Shown: positions 18,101 through 25,155 of the stretch, piece after piece
Position numbering within the stretch: the first letter of the stretch is position 1
How the letters are laid out: the number at the start of each line of letters is the position of its first letter
Assembly (NCBI GenBank): GCA_036261625.1
Contig: DATAKL010000001.1
Location: forward strand, 1-64,000
From: JAAXKN01 sp036261625
GTDB taxonomy: Bacteria; Bacteroidota; Ignavibacteria; Ignavibacteriales; SURF-24
DNA: 64,000 bases
Direction: 5' to 3'
The notes under the pieces: model-generated
What the model saw: the letters and a program-made list of their open reading frames with translations, nothing else
Told to the model about the DNA's origin: nothing
Database searches by the model: none
Translations under genes and position numbers: made by a program

Positions 18101-18424
18101 GATAGCCGTAATATCGTTGTAAGACAGGCTGTTTGTGTCGTTGGGGTTATTGCGCATGATGGTAAATTTATACCCGTCATAAATGTTAAGCCCGTCTTCG
18201 GTACCGAAATACATAAGTCCGCGGCTGTCCTGCATAATACATTTAACTATGCTCTGCGATAGGCCCTGCTCACGGGAAATATGGTCGAAGTATATATCTG
18301 TAAACTGAGAGAAAGCCGACTGAGGTATTAGGAATAATAGCAGGCCGAGGAAGAGAGGGAAAAAGACAGAAGTTTTATTCCCTTTCCTCCGGATTGTCTG
18401 GCATGCTGATAAACTGTAATTCAT
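15125..18424 (-). CDS. Two-component propeller / Y_Y_Y / SpoIIE phosphatase sensor
   Basis: 1099 aa from the ATG at 18422-18424, which follows GGTGGGG and gives a good signal peptide (FFPLFLGLLLFLIPQSAFSQ). Fourteen propeller blades can be counted from the recurring D-x-x-G-x-(L/I)-W-(I/V)-G-T strands. They make two seven-bladed periplasmic propellers. A Y_Y_Y domain (YAYRMDGFDKNWIF, LSPGRYTFMVKASNSDG) and one membrane helix (WWFIALAFIVLFLLAYYLY) follow. The C-terminus is a PP2C-type SpoIIE phosphatase with SEVGGDFFDYF, VIGDVSGKAMKAA, LILTTDGITEAQ and QDDMTVIIIK, so the metal-binding aspartates are present. It probably turns an extracellular signal into dephosphorylation of an anti-anti-sigma factor. 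No STAS or kinase partner gene is adjacent. Confidence 0.92.
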   Translation of the reverse strand: MNYSLSACQTIRRKGNKTSVFFPLFLGLLLFLIPQSAFSQFTDIYFDHISREQGLSQSIVKCIMQDSRGLMYFGTEDGLNIYDGYKFTIMRNNPNDTNSLSYNDITAIYEDHDKIIWIGTFNAGLNRYDPSTSRITRFPFNPLDANSISNSNVNDIAEDKKGNLWIATDNGLCMLEKGVTGAKPYRITRYSSDPKSPGTVSNNRVLSLLSDRTGALWAGTEAGVDKISIGGAPPSFSHVYAGDMAPSSGHVRAIFEDSRGDIWFGTENGLVRLRSSERSSQNPVFIYYRNNHKNNNSLSNNDIFALNEDADGMIWIGTNGGGVDLLDAKKGKFSHFRHDRFDPTSLSYNEIRSVYRNRSGIMWVGTYGSGISKVSRAGGQFYHYYYRPDDPNSLSHAIVWSIYEDKDSILWIGTHDGLDRLDRKTNTYTHYRNIPGDAKSLSNNIVRVITDDGAGNLWIGTHGGGINIFNKKTGKSRTLRHDPGNPQSLAFDQIRPVFRDRSGTMWIGTYGQGLDRYETSEGTFMHYKNVIGNPESLSNDFVRIIFEDRKGNLWIGTEGGGINKFDRKTGKFKSYLTNPSDQNTLSSNHIFTIYEDKDGYLWLGTWGGGLNKFDPVKEKFQRFNESNGLPSNSIYGILEDNSGNLWMSTNAGLSKFDPRNETFTNYTVKDGLQDNEFNGGSYYMSPGGELFFGGINGFNSFYPGRIKSNRHVPPVLITSFSKLNKEVDLGRPVSELKEIELSYQDYVFSFEFAGLDYMAPEKNKYAYRMDGFDKNWIFVDASKRFAYYTNLSPGRYTFMVKASNSDGIWNDKGALVSVIITPPFYRTWWFIALAFIVLFLLAYYLYRWRLKNNAMKTELKAAHEAQMSIMPHSDPHFNCLDVSGTCIPASEVGGDFFDYFRRNNHASIMGVVIGDVSGKAMKAAMTAVLASGMMTPDITAAEDIKTIFTRVNKALYIKTDKRVFVAACIMLIDVEENKITYINAGNASPLLRSDGTVCSLSSSAPRFPLGLIDDVQYEETTVEFNKGDVLILTTDGITEAQSKSKELYGMERIKTILSMPEIELQSASEIKDRIIRDVNNFCTDGSPQDDMTVIIIKRV

Positions 18425-18650
18425 AACCCCACCAATTACTAAAGAGGATAAATCACAGAATGCTCTGGCGTACATACAACGCCCAAGCGTGCAGTGCTTT
18501 CATAAAATAGCAAGTTTCTCTTTCATTTCAAAACAAGAACCAATTCTCAGTAAATTCATTAGCAGACGGGCTTTTTTCCATTTCTTTATTTGGTTTTAAT
18601 TGATATTTTTTCTGCCTGAATATTTAATTTTTTGAAAGACTTATTCTTAA

Positions 18651-19649
18651 ATGAATTTCATACCTTCATATATAAAACTGCATGAGTCGGGTGAGCTTAA
18701 TAAACGCGCCCTTGAGGCTGAAACCTCTTTGTCATCGTGCACCAGCTGTCCCAGGAACTGCCTTTCCGACCGCCTGAATGATGAGCTGGGAGTGTGCCTT
18801 AGCGGATATCTTCCCATAGTGTCATCCTATACGCCTCACTTCGGCGAAGAGCCTGTTCTCTCCGGCAGCCGCGGGGCGGGAAATATCTTCTTCGGCAACT
18901 GCAACTTAAGATGCGTCTTCTGCCAGAACTTCGAGATCTCGCAGAACTGGAAAAGTGAACGGAAGCACGAAGTAACCTTTGAACGCCTGGCCTCCATAAT
19001 GCTGGAACTCCAGGATAAAGACTGCCACAACATAGGACTTGTATCCCCCACTCACTTTTCGGCACAGATATTAAAATCCATTTCCATTGCAGCCCATATG
19101 GGCCTCAGACTGCCCATAATCTATAATACAAACGGGTATGATTCTCTGGATATGCTGAAGCTCTACGACGGGGTTGCTGACATTTACCTTCCAGACATCA
19201 AGTACGGCTCTGATGAAAATGCGCGCAGGTATTCAAAGGTGGATAAGTATTTTGAGAAAGCGAAGCTTGCAGTAAAGGAAATGTTCCGCCAGGTTGGAAG
19301 CGAACTTATTTTTGAAGGTGATGTGGTTGTAAGAGGACTCATAATAAGGCATCTCGTGCTTCCGAACGGAATGGCCGAGTCGGAAGAGGTCTTCAGGTTT
19401 ATAGCTAATGAATTAAGTCCTGATGTGCATGTATCCTTAATGTCGCAGTACTTCCCGACAAACAAGGCGGAAAAAGACATTCTGATCAACCGCACCGTAA
19501 GAGTCTCAGAATATGAAAAAGTGCTGGACTTAATGGAGAAATATCATCTAAAGAACGGCTGGATACAGGAGATGGAAAGTGAGCAGAACTACCGCCCGGA
19601 ATTTGTGAAAGACAGGATTGATCCATTTAATAACAAGGATCTAGCTTAA
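18651..19649 (+). CDS. PflX-like radical SAM protein (COG1313)
   Basis: 332 aa. The iron-sulfur motif CNLRCVFC (CX3CX2C) sits near residue 85 in GNIFFGNCNLRCVFCQNFEIS. An N-terminal cysteine cluster, CTSCPRNCLSDR ... LGVCLSG, precedes it, which is typical of the COG1313 branch annotated as putative pyruvate formate-lyase activating enzyme (PflX). IYNTNGYDSLDMLKLYDGVADIYLPD, quoted in part as NTNGYDSL and ADIYLPD, is the expected barrel segment. No glycyl radical enzyme is nearby, so activation of PFL is not supported here and the substrate is unknown. It is transcribed divergently from the SpoIIE gene. Confidence 0.85.
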   Translation: MNFIPSYIKLHESGELNKRALEAETSLSSCTSCPRNCLSDRLNDELGVCLSGYLPIVSSYTPHFGEEPVLSGSRGAGNIFFGNCNLRCVFCQNFEISQNWKSERKHEVTFERLASIMLELQDKDCHNIGLVSPTHFSAQILKSISIAAHMGLRLPIIYNTNGYDSLDMLKLYDGVADIYLPDIKYGSDENARRYSKVDKYFEKAKLAVKEMFRQVGSELIFEGDVVVRGLIIRHLVLPNGMAESEEVFRFIANELSPDVHVSLMSQYFPTNKAEKDILINRTVRVSEYEKVLDLMEKYHLKNGWIQEMESEQNYRPEFVKDRIDPFNNKDLA

Positions 19650-19706
19650 TGCTGAATTCTTTCTTAATGCTGAATTATGAATTATGAATGTTGAATTATA
19701 ACAGAG

Positions 19707-19741
19707 AACCCCGGAATTTGGGTATGCCAAATTCCGGGGTT
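19707..19741 (+). terminator. Strong hairpin after the radical SAM gene
   Basis: A perfect 15-bp stem AACCCCGGAATTTGG / CCAAATTCCGGGGTT with a 5-nt loop. The T-run after it is short (TTT), so it may act with both strands; the DUF6600 gene converges at 19780. Just upstream (19650-19700) the short unit AATGCTGAATT recurs in imperfect copies with ATGAATT. Confidence 0.7.
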
Positions 19742-19779
19742 TGAGTTATCAGGATGGGCAAAGTTTATCTTCTTCTGTT

Positions 19780-21177
19780 TTATCTTCTTCTGTCTCTTTC
19801 ATTTCCGCGGCTGCCATTGGAGCGTTCATTGCCTCCCTGTTTTTCCTGTCTCTGTCTGTTTTCCCTTACCTGGGGTGCACTTGTCCTTTCAGGAGGCCTG
19901 TTCTCTCTTACCTGAGGCGTCTGATTGCCTCTCGGGGTGTTTTCATTCCTGTTCTGAGGAGGATTGACATAAGGGTTATTTCCCTGCTTTTCTACTACAC
20001 GGTCCCTCGGGCGCTGATCGTTTCCGTTTCTGCTGCCGGGGTTCACCCATGAATTCTGACGGCTTCCGCGGTCATTAGGAATCTCTGTGCGGGGAGTCTG
20101 GTTCCCTTCCGGTCTTCTTATCACGTCAGGATTTCTGTTGCCTTCGGGCCTCGTAATTACTTCAGGAGTTCTGTTATTGCCGGGCTTATTCTGATTTCCT
20201 CTATCCCTTACCACCGGGTTCTGATCAGTTCTGCCGTTACGGTTTATGTCCTCGCGTCTGACATCCTTTCCAAGCCTGCTGTTAACCTTGTCAAGCGCCA
20301 GAGTGGATCTTCTGTCGGTTCTTTTTATATTCATGTTTGTAATATCTCTGGTCTTTGCCAGGTCCTGCCGGCCGGGGCGGAATACTTCAACTCTGTTATT
20401 ATCCCTTGTCCTGTTTCCCACATCACGGGTTCTGGTCTGGATAATATCTCTCTGCTGAACATTTCTTCCTGAACGCCTTTCAACAAACTGCCTGTCGACG
20501 CCCCTGTTAATTACCCTGCCGTTGCTGTATGCATAGTCGTTTCTGTAGCGGGTATTGCTGTAGAGTCTGTATTTTTCTTTGGGCGCAACATAATAGCGGT
20601 GGACATCATAGCCGTCGAAGTAGCGGTAAGGCACGAAGTTCCAGCAGCTGTAGGGGAAATGCCAGTCGTAAGAAAAATGAATGCCTATGTGTATGTCATA
20701 TATTGCATATGGAGGAAGCGGAGCCCAGCCAATATAATCATCGCTGTAGCGCCATTCAACCCATGCGGGGCCCCACTGTGAGTCGGGTATCCAGATCCAG
20801 CCGTAGTAATCGTCATAGTACCATCTGCCGTAGTGGTAGGTAGCCCATCCGAAAGGCTCGAATGAGTCCCAGTACCATCCGTCCGAAGTCCATACCCAGC
20901 GGCCTACGGTATAAGGCTGCCAGCGTCTTCCGACGTTATAGGGGTGCCAGGCGTAGACATCGTTATCGAGTGCCAGCCATTCTCCATACGGATTAAGAGA
21001 GTTATAAAAATAATTAAATGTCTCCCTTTCGTGTGTATAGCCGTGATAGTTCCGGGATTCATAATTCCCGTTTCCGTTATCCCGGTATCCATCGTCCTGG
21101 TAATCGTCATTCTGTGCTTTCAGTGGGTTAAAAGCCAGTGCCAGGATAAAAGCTGCAAAAACCATTATTTTTTTCAT
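19780..21177 (-). CDS. DUF6600-type W/Y-rich secreted protein with basic tail
   Basis: 465 aa from the ATG at 21175-21177, chosen because AAGGAGGT lies 6 nt upstream and it opens a clean signal peptide (MKKIMVFAAFILALAFNPLKAQ, cut after QA-like end). Residues ~50-170 are rich in Trp, Tyr and Gly with recurring GRW and GW units (WLALDNDVYAWHP, VGRRWQPYTVGRWVW, YYGWIWIP, WAPLPP), the DUF6600 pattern. The C-terminal half is a low-complexity Arg/Asn/Pro/Gln tail with repeats such as RPEGN and APQVREN. It is a secreted, strongly basic protein of unknown function; the tail could bind polyanions. Confidence 0.75.
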   Translation of the reverse strand: MKKIMVFAAFILALAFNPLKAQNDDYQDDGYRDNGNGNYESRNYHGYTHERETFNYFYNSLNPYGEWLALDNDVYAWHPYNVGRRWQPYTVGRWVWTSDGWYWDSFEPFGWATYHYGRWYYDDYYGWIWIPDSQWGPAWVEWRYSDDYIGWAPLPPYAIYDIHIGIHFSYDWHFPYSCWNFVPYRYFDGYDVHRYYVAPKEKYRLYSNTRYRNDYAYSNGRVINRGVDRQFVERRSGRNVQQRDIIQTRTRDVGNRTRDNNRVEVFRPGRQDLAKTRDITNMNIKRTDRRSTLALDKVNSRLGKDVRREDINRNGRTDQNPVVRDRGNQNKPGNNRTPEVITRPEGNRNPDVIRRPEGNQTPRTEIPNDRGSRQNSWVNPGSRNGNDQRPRDRVVEKQGNNPYVNPPQNRNENTPRGNQTPQVRENRPPERTSAPQVRENRQRQEKQGGNERSNGSRGNERDRRR

Positions 21178-21363
21178 GTTAACCTCCTTAAGCCTGTCCA
21201 AGTGTTCTTTTCTATGAATAAGCAACGCTCATGCCAGAAAAAAACACCATTTTCCCTTTAATATTTGCAGGACAGGCATTCTTAAGTGTTCTTTTTAATA
21301 TACACTAAACACTCAGGACTGTACAAATGTTCATTTGAGGGAAGTTTTTTGAATGGTTTTTGA

Positions 21364-21393
21364 GGCTGCCCGGGAACCGCTTCCCGGGCAGCC
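21364..21393 (-). terminator. GC-rich hairpin after the PorV-like gene
   Basis: GGCTGCCCGGGAA pairs perfectly with TTCCCGGGCAGCC (13 bp, 4-nt loop), 8 bp past the stop codon of the minus-strand gene. No T-run follows it on that strand (A-rich instead), so termination would not be of the classical type. It may protect the 3' end of the mRNA instead. Confidence 0.5.
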
Positions 21394-21401
21394 CCGGGGC
21401 A

Positions 21402-22499
21402 TCAAATGCCATATGAAATATTAAATGAATAGATCGGAGAATTATCATTATGTCTTAAATCATCATTGTAATATTCCGGAAATGGAAGCGATGTATAGTC
21501 AAATTGGATGTTCATCGGGAGATTAAGCCCAGTGAGTTTTTTTACGGGGGCCTCAATTCCGAAACCATAGGTAAGCTCATTCAGTCTCGATTTATTGAAA
21601 TGATGGCCATAATCATTAAGACCTTCCGTAAACCACCCTGCTCTTAGCTTGATAATTTCCAGAAAAGTAAGCTCGGTGCCAAGCTGGAATTTTGTGTTGT
21701 ATTTTGAATTTACCAGATCTCTGTACTCTGCCAAAAAAAGCCCTTTGAAAAGGCCGAAATTGCCCATTTTATTTTGAGGCTGAAATTCATATGCCGCAGC
21801 AAGGCGGAGGGCTGAAGGAAGATAATGGGTTAATGTCCTTCCAAAAGAAGAAACTGTAATAGGAAATTTGGAATTAGCAAAATTCGTAAGGCTTAGTCCC
21901 AGATAAACTTCCTGATTTGAACTGGAGGATTCGATTTTGTATTTTTTTAACACTCCCAAATCAAAATACCATCCTTTGTGTTCAAGGCTCTTCGAAGTTT
22001 TATAGGTTTCCTTAAAGTAGTTGGCGTTGACACCTGCCGAAAAGTCTTTAAGTATCTGGAAAGAATAGTTGATCATGTAGATCTCAGTTGAAATGGGCCA
22101 GACGCCTAGTCCTTCCGGATTAGCTGCATCTGTATTAAAGAATTCTTCACCTCCTGAAAAATGCATATAATTCATAGAAAAGGCCCCAAACATACCAAAG
22201 TTGGCACCAATGCCATATGTATCATAATCCTCAGTTCTGTCTATCCACTTTACCGCTGGGAAAAAATCGAGGCGTGTAAACTCCAATGTAACAGGAGCAG
22301 AAAATGATGAAGCAGCCGGATTGTAAAAATCCAGAAAGGGACTGCCTGTAAGTGCGGCGTTACCTCTTCCTAAAGCCTCTGCCCTGGCGTTAGGCTGTGA
22401 AAACAAAAACATCTCTCCGGCAAGCCCCTGGTAAGTCTGGGCCTCAAGATCCGGAAGAAAACAAAACAGACAGGCAAAAATAAGAGTGAGTCTTTTCAT
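21402..22499 (-). CDS. PorV/PorQ-like outer-membrane protein
   Basis: 365 aa with a signal peptide (MKRLTLIFACLFCFLPDLEAQ). A PorV-type N-terminal segment follows (EMFLFSQPNARAEALGRGNAALTG, core ARAEALGRGNAAL), with LDFYNPAAS after it. The rest alternates hydrophobic and polar residues as in a FadL/PorV-type barrel, ending in YSFNISYGI. PorV and its relatives are outer-membrane partners of the type IX secretion system, which fits the two T9SS cargo genes 3-6 kb away. Whether this copy is PorV itself or one of the paralogues common in Ignavibacteria cannot be told here. Confidence 0.7.
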   Translation of the reverse strand: MKRLTLIFACLFCFLPDLEAQTYQGLAGEMFLFSQPNARAEALGRGNAALTGSPFLDFYNPAASSFSAPVTLEFTRLDFFPAVKWIDRTEDYDTYGIGANFGMFGAFSMNYMHFSGGEEFFNTDAANPEGLGVWPISTEIYMINYSFQILKDFSAGVNANYFKETYKTSKSLEHKGWYFDLGVLKKYKIESSSSNQEVYLGLSLTNFANSKFPITVSSFGRTLTHYLPSALRLAAAYEFQPQNKMGNFGLFKGLFLAEYRDLVNSKYNTKFQLGTELTFLEIIKLRAGWFTEGLNDYGHHFNKSRLNELTYGFGIEAPVKKLTGLNLPMNIQFDYTSLPFPEYYNDDLRHNDNSPIYSFNISYGI

Positions 22500-22790
22500 T
22501 TCTTTCCCCTCACAAGTTAAAGATTAAGGCAAGAACATTCCAATTTCGTGAAAGCGGCCTTTCAGGCTTATCTTAAGAGTATAATTTCAGAAAATAATCA
22601 TTCAATGAAAAGTTATTTTCAGCTGTTGGGTAAATTAACAGAAAATTAATTTTTATAACCTCCAAAACGGTCTAAAAACACTGTTTTTAAAAAATATTTT
22701 AAAAAAATTTAAAAAATTTTCCGAAAACGCACTCCGTGACCATATATATATGTATAGGCACATAAAATTTTAAGGAAAATAAAACCGGCC
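22500..22790. other. AT-rich intergenic region
   Basis: 291 bp between the PorV-like gene (minus) and a small plus-strand ORF. From about 22670 it becomes extremely A/T-rich (runs of A and T around AAATATTTT), followed by CCATATATATATG. This looks like the promoter zone of the small ORF and/or the PorV-like gene. I see no gene in it. Confidence 0.4.
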
Positions 22791-22943
22791 ATGAAAAAAG
22801 AAAAGCCAAAGCGCAAGCCCGTTACAGAACTGGAATTAAGACAAAGACTCAAAGAGCTTCAGAAGGAAAACGAGTACCTGAGGACCTATATGGATATTTT
22901 CAGGGCGCAGATGATGGCAGAGCTCAAAAAAACAGCATTCTGA
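22791..22943 (+). CDS. 50-aa leucine-zipper-like small protein
   Basis: An ATG at 22791 opens 50 codons ending in TGA at 22943. The product starts MKKEKPKRKP and continues as one amphipathic helix (ELRQRLKELQKENEYLRTY, ending AELKKTAF) with Leu spaced like a zipper. AAGGAAAAT lies 13 nt upstream. The middle recalls the leucine-zipper stretch of IS3-type OrfA transposases, so it could be an IS remnant. It has no HTH, no partner OrfB and no terminal repeats that I can find. A free-standing small coiled-coil protein is equally possible. Confidence 0.5.
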   Translation: MKKEKPKRKPVTELELRQRLKELQKENEYLRTYMDIFRAQMMAELKKTAF

Positions 22944-23041
22944 GGCTGTTTTGTTCTTTTTCAGATCATTTTCTGCGCATTTTAGACTTCATATCTTTTA
23001 ATATCTGTTCCTTAAATATCCATGCCGGTCAGTCTGACTCC

Positions 23042-24457
23042 TTAAAACTCATACTGGAAGAAAAACGAGGAGTACTGAAGGCTCACCGTAATGCCCATGC
23101 TTACTGCCTCCATGGAACTGGCGGAAAGTTCTAAGACGGGCGAAATTATAATATCGTTTTTTGTACTTTCATATTCCTTTTTCTCAGCTCCGGATGCTAC
23201 GACATTGGTGTACAAGTCGGTTTCCCACATGCTTCCGGTATAATAACTCTCCGTCTTTACATATTTGTATTCGTATTCAAACCTGTATTTCAGGCTGTTC
23301 ATACCCCCGTAGACACCAAGATCAACACCGATCGTGTTTAAGAGAAACAACATGGGAGTACTTACTTTCATGTAGAAACTCTGGGCAGACCTTGGAGTTA
23401 CCATGAATCTGCTGAATTTCAGATCCTCATGGTAATTGTAAACAGTGGCTGCGTAAGCTTTTGAGAAGCCCGGACTGCCGGATAGCTCTTTGGAGGAAGC
23501 ACCGGTAAAAAATGAAAACTGAAAATTGATGGAAGAAAAAAGTCCCCTTACATCCTTCAGATAATACCTGTAACCCAAAGAGAACCCGATTTGAGGGATG
23601 GAATTCCTGAATTCAAACTCCTCCTGTCTACCCAGCCCCTTGATTTCTATTGAGGGATTAAGGTTACATGCATAGTTAAACGGGGAATAATTTACCCCAA
23701 GACTGAAATTGGGATGGTTTGTTAAGGCATCATTCTGCTTAAGCAGGTTAGTTACCATTTCACCCGGAGCAGGCGACAAATCCAACAGGTACCACCTCTT
23801 GAGTATTAAGGATACCAGCTCCTCATTTGAATAGGCGTCTTTTCTTGAGGAGGTTTCATATAAAGAAAGTGTTTTAGCCTTCAGCTTATCCTCTTCCTTC
23901 TTTCTGTACCCGCTGTATCTGAGGTCAGGATGATACTTAGCGTAAGAAGCCGGATTATAGAAATAAACAGTGAAAAAGTTCAGCAGATTTTCATTTACCA
24001 GACTGTCCTGAGCCTCAGGGTTTGAAGGGACTTTCATTAAATCGCTCTTCAAGTCACTGAAGAGGCTTTGAGCGCGCTTTTTCAGTTCAGGGTCTTTGTG
24101 CATGGTATCAATTACCGCGATCTGCCTGTCGGCCCAGGCGTTTCTTTTTTCAATGAGACTATTCTCTATAGAATTGAGATACAACTTAAACCTTATATCG
24201 TCTTTTTCCCTACGGAAGCTGTTTTCATTGAGTTTATTATAATAGACTGTATAATAGTAGATGAGGTCGGGATGCAAAGAGCTTTTTTCCCTGAGGAGCT
24301 TTAGGAGCTGCTCATGCCTGTATTGACCGCGGGTATACATTTCGGGCAGGTATTTGGAATACTGCTCCACCAGATCCTGCGAAAAAATGAGATTCTGGCA
24401 GAGAAAGAATGCCGTCAAAACAAGGAACAGCTTTCCCGGAATCCTGACAGGTGCCAT
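23042..24457 (-). CDS. Secreted protein, helical N-half and beta-barrel-like C-half
   Basis: 471 aa, not recognised as a named family. It has a signal peptide (residues ~8-26, LFLVLTAFFLCQNLIFSQ). Residues ~30-240 are charged and mostly helical. From ~250 on it has alternating beta-strand patterns (FSLGVNYSPFNYACNLNP, IGFSLGYRYYLKD, SINFQFSFFTGASS). It ends ITVSLQYSSFFFQYEF with a terminal Phe, the usual recognition end of outer-membrane barrels. A location in the outer membrane is inferred. It has no close neighbours. Confidence 0.65.
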   Translation of the reverse strand: MAPVRIPGKLFLVLTAFFLCQNLIFSQDLVEQYSKYLPEMYTRGQYRHEQLLKLLREKSSLHPDLIYYYTVYYNKLNENSFRREKDDIRFKLYLNSIENSLIEKRNAWADRQIAVIDTMHKDPELKKRAQSLFSDLKSDLMKVPSNPEAQDSLVNENLLNFFTVYFYNPASYAKYHPDLRYSGYRKKEEDKLKAKTLSLYETSSRKDAYSNEELVSLILKRWYLLDLSPAPGEMVTNLLKQNDALTNHPNFSLGVNYSPFNYACNLNPSIEIKGLGRQEEFEFRNSIPQIGFSLGYRYYLKDVRGLFSSINFQFSFFTGASSKELSGSPGFSKAYAATVYNYHEDLKFSRFMVTPRSAQSFYMKVSTPMLFLLNTIGVDLGVYGGMNSLKYRFEYEYKYVKTESYYTGSMWETDLYTNVVASGAEKKEYESTKNDIIISPVLELSASSMEAVSMGITVSLQYSSFFFQYEF

Positions 24458-24552
24458 TTTTAATATTTCCCGTTTGTTTAAGAGAATTTAATTCGCACTC
24501 AAAACTTACAAAAATTCATGGAAAAGTCAGTCCCGCAGGCATATTTAAAATA

Positions 24553-24584
24553 AAAACAGCCGGCATTTGTTTACCGGCTGTTTT
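24553..24584 (-). terminator. Terminator of the tRNA-Gln gene
   Basis: AAAACAGCCGG (24553-24563) pairs with CCGGCTGTTTT (24574-24584), an 11-bp stem with a 10-nt loop. On the minus strand it sits 7 nt after the tRNA 3' end and continues into TTTTTATTTT. It is symmetrical enough to work in both directions. Confidence 0.85.
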
Positions 24585-24591
24585 AAGATTG

Positions 24592-24664
24592 CTGCCCCGC
24601 CAGGGCTCGAACCTGGACTTTTCTGATCCAGAGTCAGACGTGTTGCCAATTACACCACAGGGCA
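24592..24664 (-). tRNA. tRNA-Gln (CUG)
   Basis: A 73-nt cloverleaf reads from 24664 down. The acceptor stem is TGCCCTG/CGGGGCA (one U-G pair) and the D arm is GTGT...ACAC with GG in the loop. The anticodon stem is TCTGA/TCAGA with loop CTCTGGA, giving anticodon CUG at 24629-24631. The T arm is CCAGG-TTCGAGC-CCTGG and the discriminator is G. CCA is not encoded. It would decode CAG. It is a single tRNA, not in a cluster. Confidence 0.95.
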
Positions 24665-24841
24665 ATTGTGTCTACAAATATAATAAAACTTCCCGGTAAA
24701 TCAAAAAAAAATTATACGGAATTAATCCATTTTTTGAAGTAAAAATAAACTATTCTTATATAATAATTCTATCCTCTATGCTCAAGCCGGGGATTTGCTT
24801 ATTACGGCTTACTTAAGCTCCCATGCTTACTTTTTTGGTGC

Positions 24842-24870
24842 TTGACAGTTCACAAAAGACTTCATATCTT
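24842..24870 (+). promoter_or_regulatory. Sigma-70-like promoter of an orphan small unit
   Basis: TTGACA (24842-24847), 17 nt, TATCTT (24865-24870). The -35 is perfect and the -10 matches 4 of 6. No large plus-strand gene follows; transcription would lead into a ~240-nt unit that ends in a good terminator. Confidence 0.55.
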
Positions 24871-24876
24871 ATAGTT

Positions 24877-25114
24877 GTAAGTCATCCGGAAGCTTACTGT
24901 TGAAAGTGAAGTCACTTTTCGACATTTTAATTCCTTAATATTAGTTTTCTCTCACTAGTATGGAGGAAATAGATGGTAGAAAAAAAGGCAGAAATACATA
25001 TTGGTTAGTTTTTAGGCCGGATAGTTCATACTAAGCCGGTTGAAAAAGTAATTCAAATATTAGATAATTTATGCTGGAGAAGCCTTAAACAAGCTTCTCC
25101 AGATTTTTATTTTT
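24877..25114 (+). ncRNA. Candidate small RNA or small-peptide transcription unit
   Basis: A ~240-nt unit bounded by a promoter (24842-24870) and an intrinsic terminator (25074-25114), in a 490-bp gap with no large gene. Inside it, GGAGG sits 6 nt before an ATG at 24973. The frame encodes MVEKKAEIHIG and then meets TAG at 25006-25008. After the TAG the same frame stays open for 35 codons (FLGRIVHTKP, VEKVIQILDNL) to TAA at 25114-25116. An overlapping ATG at 24960 gives a 24-codon alternative without a good ribosome site. It may be an 11-residue peptide, a small-protein gene broken by an amber codon, or a small RNA. I do not recognise the peptide. Confidence 0.4.
25074..25114 (+). terminator. 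Terminator of the small unit
   Basis: CTGGAGAAGC (25074-25083) pairs perfectly with GCTTCTCCAG (25093-25102) across a 9-nt loop, followed on the plus strand by ATTTTTATTTTT. There is no T-run on the minus strand, so it serves plus-strand transcription. Confidence 0.8.
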
Positions 25115-25155
25115 AAAGCCTCCCGAAAAGAATCTTCTGTTTTTACTTAAACTAT

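Noticed and set aside
18651..19649. Assignment as a true pyruvate formate-lyase activase
   Set aside because: No glycyl radical enzyme nearby, and the N-terminal Cys cluster marks the uncharacterised COG1313 branch.
21364..21393. Hairpin as an IS end
   Set aside because: Single copy, no matching end nearby and placed directly after a stop codon; a terminator or 3'-end structure fits better.
22600..22790. AT-rich tract as a replication origin
   Set aside because: No DnaA boxes (TTATCCACA-like) clusters and no dnaA/dnaN neighbours.
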